DNA of 64,000 nucleotides from Gallalistipes aquisgranensis (GTDB lineage Bacteria > Bacteroidota > Bacteroidia > Bacteroidales > Rikenellaceae): assembly GCF_014982715.1 (NCBI RefSeq), contig NZ_JADCJY010000001.1, forward strand, positions 1,240,001 through 1,304,000, given 5' to 3'. Shown one piece after another: positions 1 through 9,296 of this stretch. The number at the start of each line of letters is the position of its first letter. The first letter of the stretch is position 1. The translations under genes and the position numbers were made by a program. The notes beneath the pieces were generated by a model. That model did not search any database. It had not been told where the DNA came from and worked only from the letters and a program-made list of their open reading frames with translations.

Positions 1-2
1 TC

Positions 3-581
3 GTCGTACACGCAGGGAATCTTTCCATCGTCGCCACAGGCACGACATTCAACGTAAAAGCGTATCCCGAGGAACGTTTCGTGACCACCACGTTGGAAAC
101 GGGTGCCGTGCATGTCCGGGGTCTCTCCCGCCGGAGCGATCCCTTCTCCATCGAACTGAAACCCCGGCAAACTTTCATGTATTACAACGAATGCGACACC
201 GTCCTCCGCAGCGAAGTGTTCAATCCAGAGGAATCGGCGCTCGCCGAACAGGTACGGACGAGGGACATTCCGGCCGTCCGCATGTCGAACGTGAAAACCC
301 AGCTCTATACCTCGTGGAAAGACCCGCGCTGGATCGTCGAACACGAAACGCTGGCCTCCCTGGCCGAGAAACTCGGGCGCCGCTACAACGTCTCGATCCG
401 TTTCCGCCAACCGGAAGCCGGAGAGTACAGGTTTTCCGGGTCGTTCGAAAACGAGACCATCGAAGAGATCATGCAGCTGCTGCGCCATGCCACACCGATC
501 CGCTATACGATCGACCGGGGAAAAATCACCGTATCGGTCGACTCCTCCCGACGCAAGGCTTTCGAAAACGCGGCGGGCTGA
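3..581 (+). CDS. FecR-family anti-sigma factor, C-terminal part (5' end outside window)
   Basis: The reading frame is open from the window edge, so the start lies upstream. The visible part begins in the FecR beta-structured domain (a stretch reading VATGTTFNVKAYPEE) and ends in a DUF4974-like domain of about 80 residues, with a FSGSFENETIEEIMQLL stretch and a terminal KITVS strand. This is the usual layout of Bacteroidetes FecR proteins. These are inner-membrane anti-sigma factors that relay signals from SusC-type transporters to ECF sigma factors. The usual downstream SusC/SusD pair is absent. A GH2 gene follows after about 100 bases. The N-terminal membrane segment is not visible. Confidence 0.85.
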   Translation, partial: VVHAGNLSIVATGTTFNVKAYPEERFVTTTLETGAVHVRGLSRRSDPFSIELKPRQTFMYYNECDTVLRSEVFNPEESALAEQVRTRDIPAVRMSNVKTQLYTSWKDPRWIVEHETLASLAEKLGRRYNVSIRFRQPEAGEYRFSGSFENETIEEIMQLLRHATPIRYTIDRGKITVSVDSSRRKAFENAAG

Positions 582-685
582 CCCGACTTTCTCCTGAATT
601 TAGACCGTAACGGCAAAAAAACGTCATATCCATAAAGTGCGCTCTATGCGAGCGTACGAACATGAACCTTTAAATGCTTTAAGAG

Positions 686-2464
686 ATGAAAAAAACAGGT
701 ACCGCCTGCCTAGTCGCATGCCTTACGCTGATCCTGCACCTGCCGTCGCTTCCGCAGCCGTTCATGACCAACGTGGAGGGACGGAACGCCCGGCCGCTCG
801 ACGGACGCTGGGAAGCCATCGTAGACATGTTCTCCTGCGGAGAACAGATGGAAGTTTACAAAAACCAGACGGCCGAAGAGAAAGGCCGTTTCGTGGAATA
901 CTGTTTCGATGCCGGCATCCGGCTCGACGTGCCGGGCGACTGGAACTCCCAGCGCCCAGAACTGAAATATTACGAAAGTACCGTATGGTACAAACGGGAT
1001 TTCGACTGCACGCCCTCGCCCGACAAACGACTGTTCCTCTATTTCGGAGCTTCTAACTACCGGACCGATGTCTACCTAAACGGGGAAAAACTCGGTTCGC
1101 ACGAAGGAGGATTCACGCCGTTCCAGTTCGAAATCAGCGACAAGGTACGTCCCGGACGCAATTTCATCGTGGTCGGCGTAGATAACCGCCGCAGCTCTCT
1201 GACGATCCCGGCCCTCAAATACGACTGGTGGAACTACGGAGGCATCACCCGCAGCGTCTTTCTGATCGAAACCCCGCGCAAATTCATCGAAGATTATACG
1301 GTACGGCTCGACCGGAACATTCCCGACAGGCTGTACGCCCACGTCAAAATCCAGGGAGCCGCTCCGGACGAAAAGGTGAACCTTTCCATTCCGGAAGCGG
1401 GATTCTCCGCCACACTCCATACAGGGAAAAACGGAGAGGCGGAACTGTCCGCCCCTGTCCGCCTCACACTTTGGTCGCCCGAAAACCCGAAACTCTATAC
1501 AGTGGAGATTCGCAGTCCCTACGACACGATCCGCGAACAGATCGGTTTCCGTACCGTCACCACAGAAGACGGTAAAATCCTGCTCAACGGGAAACAGATT
1601 TTCCTCAAAGGGATCAACTGCCACGACGAGATTCCCCAGCGGATGGGCCGGGCCTTCTCCGAAGCCGATGCCCGAATGCTGCTGGGCGAGGTGAAGGCAC
1701 TTGGATGCAATTTCTTGCGTCTGACCCACTATCCCGCCAGCGAAGAGATGGTACGGATGGCCGAACGAATGGGAATCATGCTTTGGGAGGAGGTTCCTTT
1801 GTGGCAGAAGATCGCCTTTTCCGACCCGGGCACACTGCCCAAGGCCAACCGCATGGTCACGGAGATGATCGCCAGAGACAAAAACCGCTGTGCAGTCATC
1901 ATGTGGAGCGTATCGAACGAGACAGCCCCCGGCCCCGACCGCAACCGAGTACTGGAAGAGATGATCCGCCACTGCCGCACGCTCGATCCCTCGCGCCTGA
2001 TAACCACAGCTTTCTCACACACGACCGATACCCCCACCTCGCTTACCGTGGACGATCCGGTAGCCGGACTGGTCGATGTGATCGGCATCAACAAATATTA
2101 CGGCTGGTATATCCCGTGGCGGTGCGAACCGAAGGACTTCGTCTGGAACGTCCGGTTCGCCAAACCGGTGATCTTCTCCGAATTCGGATCGGAAGCCCTT
2201 TACGGAAAACACGGCGATCCGAACGACCCCACCCAGTGGAACGAAGAGTACCAGGCCCACAACTATCGGGACAATATCGCCATGCTGCCCAACATTCCTA
2301 ATCTGGCCGGTACCACCCCCTGGGTACTGTTCGATTTCCGCTCCCCCTACCGCATGAACGGCAAGTATCAGGAGGAGTGGAACCGAAAAGGGCTCATCTC
2401 CGACAAGGGACACCGCAAAATGGCATGGTACGTACTGAAAGCGTATTACGATTCGATTCCATAA
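686..2464 (+). CDS. Glycoside hydrolase family 2 (beta-glucuronidase/beta-galactosidase type)
   Basis: The 592-residue product has a signal peptide (about residues 1-25), a jelly-roll sugar-binding domain (about 60-195), an immunoglobulin-like domain (about 200-290) and a TIM barrel. The barrel carries the two family 2 catalytic glutamates: SVSNE (E412, acid/base) and FSEFGSE (E499, nucleophile). It should act in the periplasm on beta-linked glycosides. The immediately downstream GH88 gene suggests uronic-acid-containing glycans such as glycosaminoglycan fragments. The start at 686 has a purine-rich stretch just before it and gives a clean signal peptide. Exact sugar specificity cannot be read from the sequence. 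Confidence 0.9.
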   Translation: MKKTGTACLVACLTLILHLPSLPQPFMTNVEGRNARPLDGRWEAIVDMFSCGEQMEVYKNQTAEEKGRFVEYCFDAGIRLDVPGDWNSQRPELKYYESTVWYKRDFDCTPSPDKRLFLYFGASNYRTDVYLNGEKLGSHEGGFTPFQFEISDKVRPGRNFIVVGVDNRRSSLTIPALKYDWWNYGGITRSVFLIETPRKFIEDYTVRLDRNIPDRLYAHVKIQGAAPDEKVNLSIPEAGFSATLHTGKNGEAELSAPVRLTLWSPENPKLYTVEIRSPYDTIREQIGFRTVTTEDGKILLNGKQIFLKGINCHDEIPQRMGRAFSEADARMLLGEVKALGCNFLRLTHYPASEEMVRMAERMGIMLWEEVPLWQKIAFSDPGTLPKANRMVTEMIARDKNRCAVIMWSVSNETAPGPDRNRVLEEMIRHCRTLDPSRLITTAFSHTTDTPTSLTVDDPVAGLVDVIGINKYYGWYIPWRCEPKDFVWNVRFAKPVIFSEFGSEALYGKHGDPNDPTQWNEEYQAHNYRDNIAMLPNIPNLAGTTPWVLFDFRSPYRMNGKYQEEWNRKGLISDKGHRKMAWYVLKAYYDSIP

Positions 2465-2486
2465 AACCCAATAAACAAAAAAACGC

Positions 2487-3710
2487 ATGAAAAACAGCAT
2501 TCCGGCCCTGTGCCTCGCCCTTCTTCTCGGTTCCTGCTGCGGAGAGAAAAAAGCGGACATCGTCCGACAGAACTTCGACTCGGCCGCTCCTCAGCTCCGG
2601 CTGGCAATCCGCACCGCAGACAGTATCACCGCCGCCCGTCCCGATTCGCTCGTGACCGCCCAGGGCGACTATCCCCGAGTCTTTCCCCGCAGTATCCGCA
2701 AGGACGGTTCGCTCTTCCTGATCCCGTCGAAAGACTGGACCAGCGGATTTTTCCCCGGATCGCTCTGGTATATGTACGAATATACGGGAGACACGCTCTG
2801 GAAAAAACAGGCCGAACGATTCACTGACTTGCTCCAACGCGAACAGTTCAACCGAAATACCCACGACATCGGCTTCATCATCAACGACAGTTACGGCAAC
2901 GGATACCGCCTGACGGGAAATCCCGCCTACAAGAATGTGATCGTGCAGGCGGCCCGTACGCTCTCGACCCGTTTCAACCCGAACGTAGGCTGTATTCTCT
3001 CGTGGAATCCCCGTAAAGGATGGCAGTTTCCCGTCATCATCGACAACATGATGAACCTTGAACTGCTGATGAACGCCACACGGATCACGGGCGACAGCAC
3101 CTTCTACCGTATTGCCGTCTCCCATGCCGACACCACCATGAAGAACCATTACCGTCCAGATTACAGCTCCTACCACGTGATCGACTACGACTCCCTCAGC
3201 GGCAAGGTTCTCCACCGCAACACCCACCAGGGTTACGCCGATGCCTCCTCCTGGGCTCGGGGACAGGCATGGGGACTTTACGGATACACGGCCATGTACC
3301 GGGAAACGGGTGATCCCCGCTACCTGGAACAGGCGGAAAAGATCGCCGGTCGCATCTACACCTTCCCCAACATGCCCGAGGACATGATTCCCTATTGGGA
3401 TTTCGACGCCCCGGACATTCCCGACGCACCACGCGACGTGTCGGCCGCCACGATCATGGCCTCGGCCCTGTACGAACTTTCCACCCTGGCGACGGAACAG
3501 GGACCGCGCTACAAAGCATGGGCAGACCGTATCATCGACAACCTTTCCGCCTCCTACCTTGCCCCGCAAGGTTCCAACCACGGATTCCTCCTGCTGCACA
3601 GCGTCGGAAACCTGCCCGGAGGATCGGAAATAGACACTCCGCTCAACTATGCGGACTATTACTTTCTCGAAGCACTTCTCCGGAAACGGAAATGCGAAAT
3701 AAACGACTAA
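2487..3710 (+). CDS. Unsaturated glucuronyl hydrolase, GH88, lipoprotein
   Basis: The 407-residue protein starts with a lipoprotein signal (LLLGSCC, lipid-modified Cys near residue 17). The rest matches the alpha/alpha-barrel GH88 family, which removes the unsaturated uronic acid left by polysaccharide lyases. The two conserved aspartates are visible as NTHDIGF (D127) and VIIDNMMN (D186). Aromatic barrel motifs follow (ASSWARGQAWGLYGY, PYWDFDAPDIP). The gene starts 22 bases after the GH2 gene and is probably co-transcribed. With GH2 and the phosphatase it makes a small degradation set, but no lyase or sulfatase is seen in the window. Confidence 0.93.
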   Translation: MKNSIPALCLALLLGSCCGEKKADIVRQNFDSAAPQLRLAIRTADSITAARPDSLVTAQGDYPRVFPRSIRKDGSLFLIPSKDWTSGFFPGSLWYMYEYTGDTLWKKQAERFTDLLQREQFNRNTHDIGFIINDSYGNGYRLTGNPAYKNVIVQAARTLSTRFNPNVGCILSWNPRKGWQFPVIIDNMMNLELLMNATRITGDSTFYRIAVSHADTTMKNHYRPDYSSYHVIDYDSLSGKVLHRNTHQGYADASSWARGQAWGLYGYTAMYRETGDPRYLEQAEKIAGRIYTFPNMPEDMIPYWDFDAPDIPDAPRDVSAATIMASALYELSTLATEQGPRYKAWADRIIDNLSASYLAPQGSNHGFLLLHSVGNLPGGSEIDTPLNYADYYFLEALLRKRKCEIND

Positions 3711-3729
3711 CCCATCATCGAATCCTGCG

Positions 3730-4833
3730 ATGAAAACGATTTGCAAATTTCTGCTGCTCGTTCTGCTGGCGTCCGTCACGGGCCAGCGGACCGAAGCCCG
3801 TAAACCGGCCGAACCCCGGGTAAAAAATGTGATCTTCATGATCGGCGACGGCATGGGACTGGCCGATATCACCGCAACAGCCATCAACCGGGGTTGCGTA
3901 CCGCTCCAGATCGAACGGGCCCACTACGTAGGGCTGGCCCGTACCTATTCGGCCAACAACCGGGTGACCGATTCGGCCGCCGCAGGCACGGCACTCGCCA
4001 CCGGGCACAAGACCAACAACGGTCATATCGGCGTCGATCCCGACAAAAAACCGCTGAAGTCGATCCTCGAAAAGGCGGAGGAGAACGGATTGGCCACGGG
4101 GCTCGTGGCGACCCATTCGGTCACCAATGCCACACCGGCCGCCTTCATCGCCCATCAGCCCAGCCGCAAAATGGAGGAAGAGATCGCCGCAGACTATCTG
4201 AAGACGGACATAGACCTTTTCATCGGCGGCGGCAGGAAGATGTTCACCCGACGTGAGGACGGGCGGGACCTGACCAGAGAACTGCAGGAAAAAGGTTACA
4301 CGATCGCCTACACGATGGATGAAGTGAAGGCTTTCGAAAGAGGCAAACTGGGCGGACTGCTTTACGACACCTCCGTACCCACCATGGCACAGGGGCGTGG
4401 CGACTACCTGCCCCAGGCGACGGCCAAAGCACTGGAAATCCTCGGAAGGAACTCTCCGAAAGGTTTTTTCATCATGGTCGAAGGCTCCCAGATCGACAAA
4501 GGCGGTCACGGGAACGACATCCGGACGATCATCGACGAGACCACAGACTTCGACAACGCCGTGAAAGTAGCTTACGACTATGCCGACCGGCATCCAGGAA
4601 CGCTGGTGGTGGTGACCGCCGACCATGAAACGGGCGGTGTGACCCTTCCCTCCGGCAAGCCCGACTTCACCCTGCCGGACCAAGGTGTGAAATACACTTT
4701 CTCCACCAAAAGTCACACGGCGACCTACGTCCCCGTGTATGCTTACGGAACAGGAGCCATGCATTTCAGCCGCGTACTCGAAAATACGGAGATCCCGCAA
4801 ATCATGGAGCAACTGCTCCGACTCAGAAAATAA
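3730..4833 (+). CDS. Alkaline phosphatase, PhoA family
   Basis: The 367-residue protein has a signal peptide. Visible alkaline-phosphatase motifs are the first metal-binding aspartate in MIGDGMG (D40), the phosphorylated serine in TDSAAAGTA (S82) and the metal-ligand stretch VVTADHETGG. It is shorter than E. coli PhoA (471 residues) but typical of the compact Bacteroidetes form. It should be a periplasmic phosphomonoesterase. It begins 19 bases after the GH88 gene and ends at a strong terminator, so it is the last gene of this glycan-degradation transcript. Confidence 0.9.
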   Translation: MKTICKFLLLVLLASVTGQRTEARKPAEPRVKNVIFMIGDGMGLADITATAINRGCVPLQIERAHYVGLARTYSANNRVTDSAAAGTALATGHKTNNGHIGVDPDKKPLKSILEKAEENGLATGLVATHSVTNATPAAFIAHQPSRKMEEEIAADYLKTDIDLFIGGGRKMFTRREDGRDLTRELQEKGYTIAYTMDEVKAFERGKLGGLLYDTSVPTMAQGRGDYLPQATAKALEILGRNSPKGFFIMVEGSQIDKGGHGNDIRTIIDETTDFDNAVKVAYDYADRHPGTLVVVTADHETGGVTLPSGKPDFTLPDQGVKYTFSTKSHTATYVPVYAYGTGAMHFSRVLENTEIPQIMEQLLRLRK

Positions 4834-4879
4834 CCTCATTCCGACGAACGGGCCCGCGTACCGAAGGGCCGCTAAAATC

Positions 4880-4917
4880 AAGGGCTGACTAACGCATGAG
4901 TTAGTCAGCCCTTTTGT
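4880..4917. terminator. Bidirectional intrinsic terminator
   Basis: A perfect 14-base inverted repeat (4880-4893 with 4900-4913, 6-base loop) is followed by TTTTG on the plus strand. It lies between the end of the phosphatase gene and the convergent gene ending at 4930, and can serve both. Confidence 0.85.
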
Positions 4918-4929
4918 CTCTCAGGTAAT

Positions 4930-5484
4930 TCACTGCGTATCTATGGCTAAATCTTTAAATTCCATGAATGTCATCGAACGCAAAAAAGGACTTTGTCTGT
5001 TCTCCTCCCGGATCGTAAAGGTTACGTACTGTTTTAGTTTTTGTTCCAGGAGATATAACTTTTCCGGTTTGATCGCAAGTAATTTGGGATGTTTCAGCAT
5101 CCTGATTGTCACCTCGTATGCTTTCCCGGAGGGATTTACTGTATAATATATCCTAATTTTTTCCTCCGACGATTTAAAGTCATTGATCTCCGCTTCCGTA
5201 AATGTCTCCCGAAAAGCCCTTTCCACACTTCCGTCCTTGACGGGCCAAACCAGGTAATAGGCCTGGAAGGCATTGGGATTCATCGGATTTCCCTGTGAAT
5301 CCAATACGGGGACAAACACATCCCTCGTATTTTTGCTGTTGTAGATCAGCAAAATATAATCCTTATTTATAATGCGATAAGTTTGTCCGTTCACTGCGAA
5401 CGTTTGCCTGCCTGTATAATAGTCGGTTTGAGCGACTGCAAGGCCCGCCATAATAGACATGCAAATTGCAAATAACGTTTTCAT
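4930..5484 (-). CDS. Secreted protein of unknown function (DUF5043-like)
   Basis: The 184-residue protein has a clear signal peptide (MKTLFAICMSIMAGLAVAQ). The mature part starts with DYYTGRQTFAVNGQTYRI, which resembles a Bacteroidetes family of unknown function (I think DUF5043; this is from memory). There are no catalytic motifs. It lies 21 bases downstream of a second small secreted protein on the same strand, so the two probably form an operon. Confidence 0.7.
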   Translation of the reverse strand: MKTLFAICMSIMAGLAVAQTDYYTGRQTFAVNGQTYRIINKDYILLIYNSKNTRDVFVPVLDSQGNPMNPNAFQAYYLVWPVKDGSVERAFRETFTEAEINDFKSSEEKIRIYYTVNPSGKAYEVTIRMLKHPKLLAIKPEKLYLLEQKLKQYVTFTIREENRQSPFLRSMTFMEFKDLAIDTQ

Positions 5485-5505
5485 GGAATATCGTCTTCGA
5501 TCATG

Positions 5506-5907
5506 TCAATAGATTGCAATACTGTTCTTTTTGTTGTCTAAATCAATGGACCAACGATTTTTTACTCGTTTAAAATGATAACTAATACTAATATACCCTT
5601 TCTTGGACGGAGGGGCATAAGACTGAATATTTATTACAGCTTTCCTTCGACTTAAAAAACAAACATTCCGAATGATAAAAACGAATTCATTCCAATTTAC
5701 AGACAAGGAATCAATAACACACAAACTATCGAATGCAACATCTTTCACATATGCATTGTCAACGACATAAATCTTATTACCCTGTGAAAGCGTTTGTAAA
5801 CAAACACGTACCACTTCACTCGTATTCAAAACCGGCTCTCTGGCATACACTCCTGCCGCGAAATGTACGAGTCCCATACTCAGCAATAACAGTATTTTTA
5901 TTCTCAT
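5506..5907 (-). CDS. Small secreted protein of unknown function
   Basis: The chosen start at 5907 gives about 133 residues with a signal peptide (MRIKILLLLSMGLVHFAAGVYA). A longer reading from 5982 would put extra residues before the signal and is less likely. The mature part has alternating beta-type strands and ends with a stretch typical of lumenal-type or NTF2-like domains (SYHFKRVKNRWSIDL). I do not recognise the family. It is more AT-rich than the neighbouring genes and sits directly upstream of the DUF5043-like gene. Confidence 0.65.
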   Translation of the reverse strand: MRIKILLLLSMGLVHFAAGVYAREPVLNTSEVVRVCLQTLSQGNKIYVVDNAYVKDVAFDSLCVIDSLSVNWNEFVFIIRNVCFLSRRKAVINIQSYAPPSKKGYISISYHFKRVKNRWSIDLDNKKNSIAIY

Positions 5908-6110
5908 GACTAATATCACGCGCATGGATATCAAGAGAGAAGACCCCTCAGCCCACAAATGTAAAAAACGCGATAAAAACAATCACACAAAATCATACTC
6001 ACCGCATTATCAGCAAAAACTATCTATTTGTAAACATACGAAATAATGTCTTTCCGTGCAAGACTTCGACGCCTTTTTGCCATTCCCCGAAGGAGTAACG
6101 ATATTTTTCC

Positions 6111-6118
6111 TACCTTTG
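6111..6118 (+). promoter_or_regulatory. -7 box (TACCTTTG) immediately before the glycosyltransferase start
   Basis: TACCTTTG fits the Bacteroidetes TAnnTTTG box. It ends only five bases before the ATG at 6124, so the transcript would have almost no leader if this box is used. No convincing -33 TTG lies about 19 bases upstream. Confidence 0.45.
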
Positions 6119-6123
6119 ATTCC

Positions 6124-6990
6124 ATGAAATGTGCCGTGCTCATACAGGCCCACCGCGGACCGGAACAGGTGGCCCGCCTCTGCCGGGCGCTCAGCCATCC
6201 GGTATTCGACCTCTACATCGGCGTCGACCGGAAGACGGAGATCGCACCGTTCCGACTGGCCGTCCCTTCCGGCGTACGCTTCATCCGTCGGCGTATCGAC
6301 GTCCGCTGGGGAGCCTTTTCCCAAGTGGAAGCTACCTTATACGGACTGGAAGAGATACTGAAGGAATCCCCCCTCTACGATTTCATCCTGTTCATCAGCG
6401 GCCAGGACTATCCGCTCCTGCCTCCGGCCCGGATCGCCGAAGAACTCGCCCGTCATCCGGGTGCCCAGTTCATGTGCCGCACCCGGGTGGAAGAGGGCAC
6501 CCCCGCCTGTGACCGCTACCGCTATCCGCACGTGCATTTCGGAAACAGAACGCTCACCCGGGGCGTCAACCGTCTGCTGCGTCTGGTCTCACCGGGCCGT
6601 CGGAAATTTCCGCTGCCCGCCGCCTACAAAGGCTCTTCGTGGTGGACGTTGAGCGGCTCCTGCGCCGAATACATCACCCGGTACGCCCGCACCCATCCCC
6701 GGGTAGTGCGCTTTTTCCGCCGGGCCCACTGTCCGGACGAGTTCTTTTTCCAGAGCATCGTACTCGATTCGCCTTTCGCCGCGAGCGTCATTCCCGATAA
6801 CTTCCGGTATGTGGACTGGTCGGACGGCCGGCCCAACCCGCGCACACTGACCGAAGCGGATTACGACCGTCTCGCGGCTTCCGGATGCTGGTTCGCCCGA
6901 AAGTTCGATGCCGAGCAGGACAGCCGTATTCTCGACCGTCTGGACAGACGCCTCGCCCTGCTGTCGGAAGAGGCTACACGTACCGAATGA
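6124..6990 (+). CDS. GT14-like beta-1,6-N-acetylglucosaminyltransferase (core-2/I-branching family)
   Basis: Reading from 6124, the 288-residue protein begins MKCAVLIQAHRGPEQVARL, the usual N-terminus of bacterial core-2/I-branching (PF02485-type) enzymes. It keeps FILFISGQDYPLLP, the SSWWTLSG motif and a HCPDEFFFQS stretch near the acceptor site. It has no signal peptide and should be cytosolic, adding a branching sugar to a surface glycan. An upstream in-frame start at 6046 would add a basic 26-residue extension unlike the family. Its end overlaps the convergent phosphatase gene by 17 bases. Confidence 0.8.
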   Translation: MKCAVLIQAHRGPEQVARLCRALSHPVFDLYIGVDRKTEIAPFRLAVPSGVRFIRRRIDVRWGAFSQVEATLYGLEEILKESPLYDFILFISGQDYPLLPPARIAEELARHPGAQFMCRTRVEEGTPACDRYRYPHVHFGNRTLTRGVNRLLRLVSPGRRKFPLPAAYKGSSWWTLSGSCAEYITRYARTHPRVVRFFRRAHCPDEFFFQSIVLDSPFAASVIPDNFRYVDWSDGRPNPRTLTEADYDRLAASGCWFARKFDAEQDSRILDRLDRRLALLSEEATRTE

Positions 6991-8152
6991 ATACCTGCTT
7001 CCCGTAGCGGGATTCCATCAGTGCCGCCAGCCGCCGGAGCATGTTGCGCCGCAGTTCGAATTCGTCGGGCAGACCGCCCGCATTCACGTTCCGTTTGGTA
7101 CCGATCAGGAAGGTGATTTCGTCATGCCGCAGCAACAGACGGCAAAAGCGGTGCACCGCATCATTCCCCTCGGAAAGAGTTCCCGGCCGCTCCAACAGCT
7201 CCAACATGCGGTTCAACGTCACGATCCCCTCGGTCACCAGTTCGAACGAAGGAATCCTCCACACGGGGGGAACCGACGGATCGGACGAAAATTCGTCCCG
7301 TTCCACAGGCAGCCCGAGCTGGGCGGCGAGCACCTCGGCCACGGGATAACCGCACACGGCCTTCGTTCCCCGGAACTCCGACACCAACGTCGCCAATGCC
7401 GGATACTCCTCAGGAAAGGCCGGAGGGCAGGAGGCCATCAACAACCGGCGCGGTTCCCGAAAATGGATCACCACGGCACTCATGTCGTCGCTCGGCCGGC
7501 CGTCGTCGTTCAGACTCGCCTTCGAAAGAATCTGGGCCGCCAGGTCGGCCGACGTGATATCGCGGTTGAAAACGGTCAGGTAGCAGACGGTCTGGCAGAG
7601 ATTGTCCGCTCCCCACCCGAACCGGTACCGCCCGGCCCGCTGACCGCTCTGGGTGACCCCGTCGCTCACGAGCACCAACCGGTCGCCCCGCCGGGCCGTG
7701 AACCGGCTGCGCAGGAATTTCTGCGTGCGTCCCTCCCCGTTACGGAAGACGATCTCCTCTCCCTCGAGCGCCACCGGCCCGTCGTCCCGTAGCAGCATCA
7801 TCCGGGGATTGTCGTACTCCACGGCCTGCACCTCACCCGTACGATTGTCTATGTCGAGCATCGTGAACGTGGAATAACTGATCTTACGCACGCTGCACAC
7901 GGGCAGCGTCTTCAGAATCAATTCCGCGATCCGCGTAATGTCTTCGTACCGGGATACGAATCCCGCCAGCATGGTCGAAGTCAGCGTCGAAAGGATATTG
8001 GCCTTCACTCCGTGCCCCATGCCGTCCGAGAGCACCACGATCGTCCGCGCACCGCCCGACACCCGCCGGCACAGGAAACTGTCGCCGCATATACGCTCAC
8101 CCGCACAGTCGATCTGCCGGCAGGCCACCTCCACGAAGAAACTATTTTCCAT
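6974..8152 (-). CDS. SpoIIE/PP2C-type serine/threonine phosphatase with C-terminal extension
   Basis: The 392-residue product has a PP2C/SpoIIE phosphatase domain at about residues 1-235. Metal-binding motifs are VVLSDGMGHG near residue 42 and the late SDDMSAVVI. A C-terminal region of about 155 residues has no family I recognise. The gene overlaps the upstream ferredoxin-PAS gene by 11 bases, so the pair is translationally coupled. Similar phosphatase plus Fe-S/PAS pairs occur next to sensory [FeFe]-hydrogenases in anaerobes. No hydrogenase is seen here, so a redox-signalling role is inferred only. Confidence 0.8.
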   Translation of the reverse strand: MENSFFVEVACRQIDCAGERICGDSFLCRRVSGGARTIVVLSDGMGHGVKANILSTLTSTMLAGFVSRYEDITRIAELILKTLPVCSVRKISYSTFTMLDIDNRTGEVQAVEYDNPRMMLLRDDGPVALEGEEIVFRNGEGRTQKFLRSRFTARRGDRLVLVSDGVTQSGQRAGRYRFGWGADNLCQTVCYLTVFNRDITSADLAAQILSKASLNDDGRPSDDMSAVVIHFREPRRLLMASCPPAFPEEYPALATLVSEFRGTKAVCGYPVAEVLAAQLGLPVERDEFSSDPSVPPVWRIPSFELVTEGIVTLNRMLELLERPGTLSEGNDAVHRFCRLLLRHDEITFLIGTKRNVNAGGLPDEFELRRNMLRRLAALMESRYGKQVFIRYV

Positions 8153-8945
8153 CGCAGCCTTCTTTCTCGTCCGTCACAGGAAGGTCCGCCGCCTCGAGAG
8201 CACGGATCACCGCCGAAAGGTCGTTCACCACCGCGGACACCTCTTCGCCCAGCAGGAAACCGATCTTCTGCACCACGGACAACTGCCGGTCGATCGTTCC
8301 GCGCAAACGCTGTACGACCTCTTCGCCCAGTACGACCGGATCGCGCAAATCACGCAGGATACCCAGCCAGGCACCCTGTCCCAGGGAGGTGTAACTGAAC
8401 GACAGCTCCCGTTTCCCGATCCTGGCCGCATACCCCGGCTCCCCCCCGTCCCCTGCCGCCGTCTTCAGCAGGCGCACCACTTCGTCCGGAAAAACCTCCT
8501 TCAGCGAACTTCCGACCAAGGTTTCCCGTCTCTCCCCCGTTCCGGGGAGTGCTTCGGCAGCCAGTTCGCACAACGCAGCATTGGCCGCCACGATCCGCTC
8601 CTCCTTGTCCGCCACGAAAGCGGCTACCGGCAGACGGGCAATCACCCGCCGCAGCACCTCCTCGAGCGAACGGACGTGCTGTTTAAGGGCGGTCAGCTCG
8701 TTTTCCAACCGCTGGATGCGGGCCTTGTACAACTCCGTATTCTCGATCTCCCGGGCCATACGCTCGACCGTCTCCACGGTGACGGCCCCGGCACTGCACA
8801 CACGGATACAACTACCGCAGGAGGTGCATTTGTCATAATTTATGTACCTCGCCTCGCCCGCCACGTAGACCGCTCCCGTAGGACACGAATCGGAACAGCG
8901 GCCGCAGTCGGTACACAAACGGTTGTTTATATAAAAAAACTTCAT
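8142..8945 (-). CDS. Two-[4Fe-4S] ferredoxin domain fused to a PAS domain (redox sensor candidate)
   Basis: Starting at 8945 the product is 267 residues. The N-terminus carries two complete [4Fe-4S] motifs: [11 protein letters not shown] (C11, C14, C17, C21) and [11 protein letters not shown] (C40, C43, C46, C50). A coiled-coil linker (about 65-100) leads to a PAS domain (about 105-215) containing [19 protein letters not shown]. The last about 45 residues are helical. There is no kinase or DNA-binding domain, so its output is probably through the coupled SpoIIE-type phosphatase. A longer frame to 9041 exists but adds an atypical extension over the divergent promoter region. Confidence 0.82.
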   Translation of the reverse strand: MKFFYINNRLCTDCGRCSDSCPTGAVYVAGEARYINYDKCTSCGSCIRVCSAGAVTVETVERMAREIENTELYKARIQRLENELTALKQHVRSLEEVLRRVIARLPVAAFVADKEERIVAANAALCELAAEALPGTGERRETLVGSSLKEVFPDEVVRLLKTAAGDGGEPGYAARIGKRELSFSYTSLGQGAWLGILRDLRDPVVLGEEVVQRLRGTIDRQLSVVQKIGFLLGEEVSAVVNDLSAVIRALEAADLPVTDEKEGCDGK

Positions 8946-9060
8946 CCGATGCCTGATTAGGAAAATGAGCGATAAAAATAGAAAATATTTTCCATTTCGT
9001 ATTGTTTTACAAAAACTTTTGCTTTTCTTTGCTGATACCAATTTTTTAATTCAAATTTCT

Positions 9061-9261
9061 ATGAAAGGTTCAGTAAAGTGGTTTGATTCTGCCAAAGGTT
9101 ATGGCTTTATCACAACCGAAGCCGGAAGTGACATCTTCGTTCACTACACGGGCATCAACAAAGAAGGTTTCCGCGGTCTGGAAGAGGGCCAGAACGTCGA
9201 GTTCGAGGTCAGCGAAGGCAAGAAGGGGGAACAGGCCGTCAACGTAAACGTAATAGGATAA
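9061..9261 (+). CDS. Cold-shock domain protein (CspA type)
   Basis: The 66-residue product is one cold-shock domain. RNP1 is KGYGFI (residues 13-18) and RNP2 is DIFVHY (24-29). It should bind single-stranded RNA or DNA and act as an RNA chaperone. The start at 9061 is the standard MKGSVKWF; the in-frame upstream start at 8965 would give a tail this family does not have. A possible promoter (TTG at 9002, TTTTCTTTG-like box ending at 9031) lies upstream, divergent from the ferredoxin-PAS gene. Confidence 0.95.
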   Translation: MKGSVKWFDSAKGYGFITTEAGSDIFVHYTGINKEGFRGLEEGQNVEFEVSEGKKGEQAVNVNVIG

Positions 9262-9296
9262 TTTTGGTATAATCCAATATACTGAGTTTCTCTATT

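Noticed and set aside
2394-3887. A 497-codon minus-strand frame opposite the GH88 gene
   Set aside because: GC-rich antisense frame with no family match and a Val/Gly/Arg bias. GH88 on the plus strand has clear catalytic residues.
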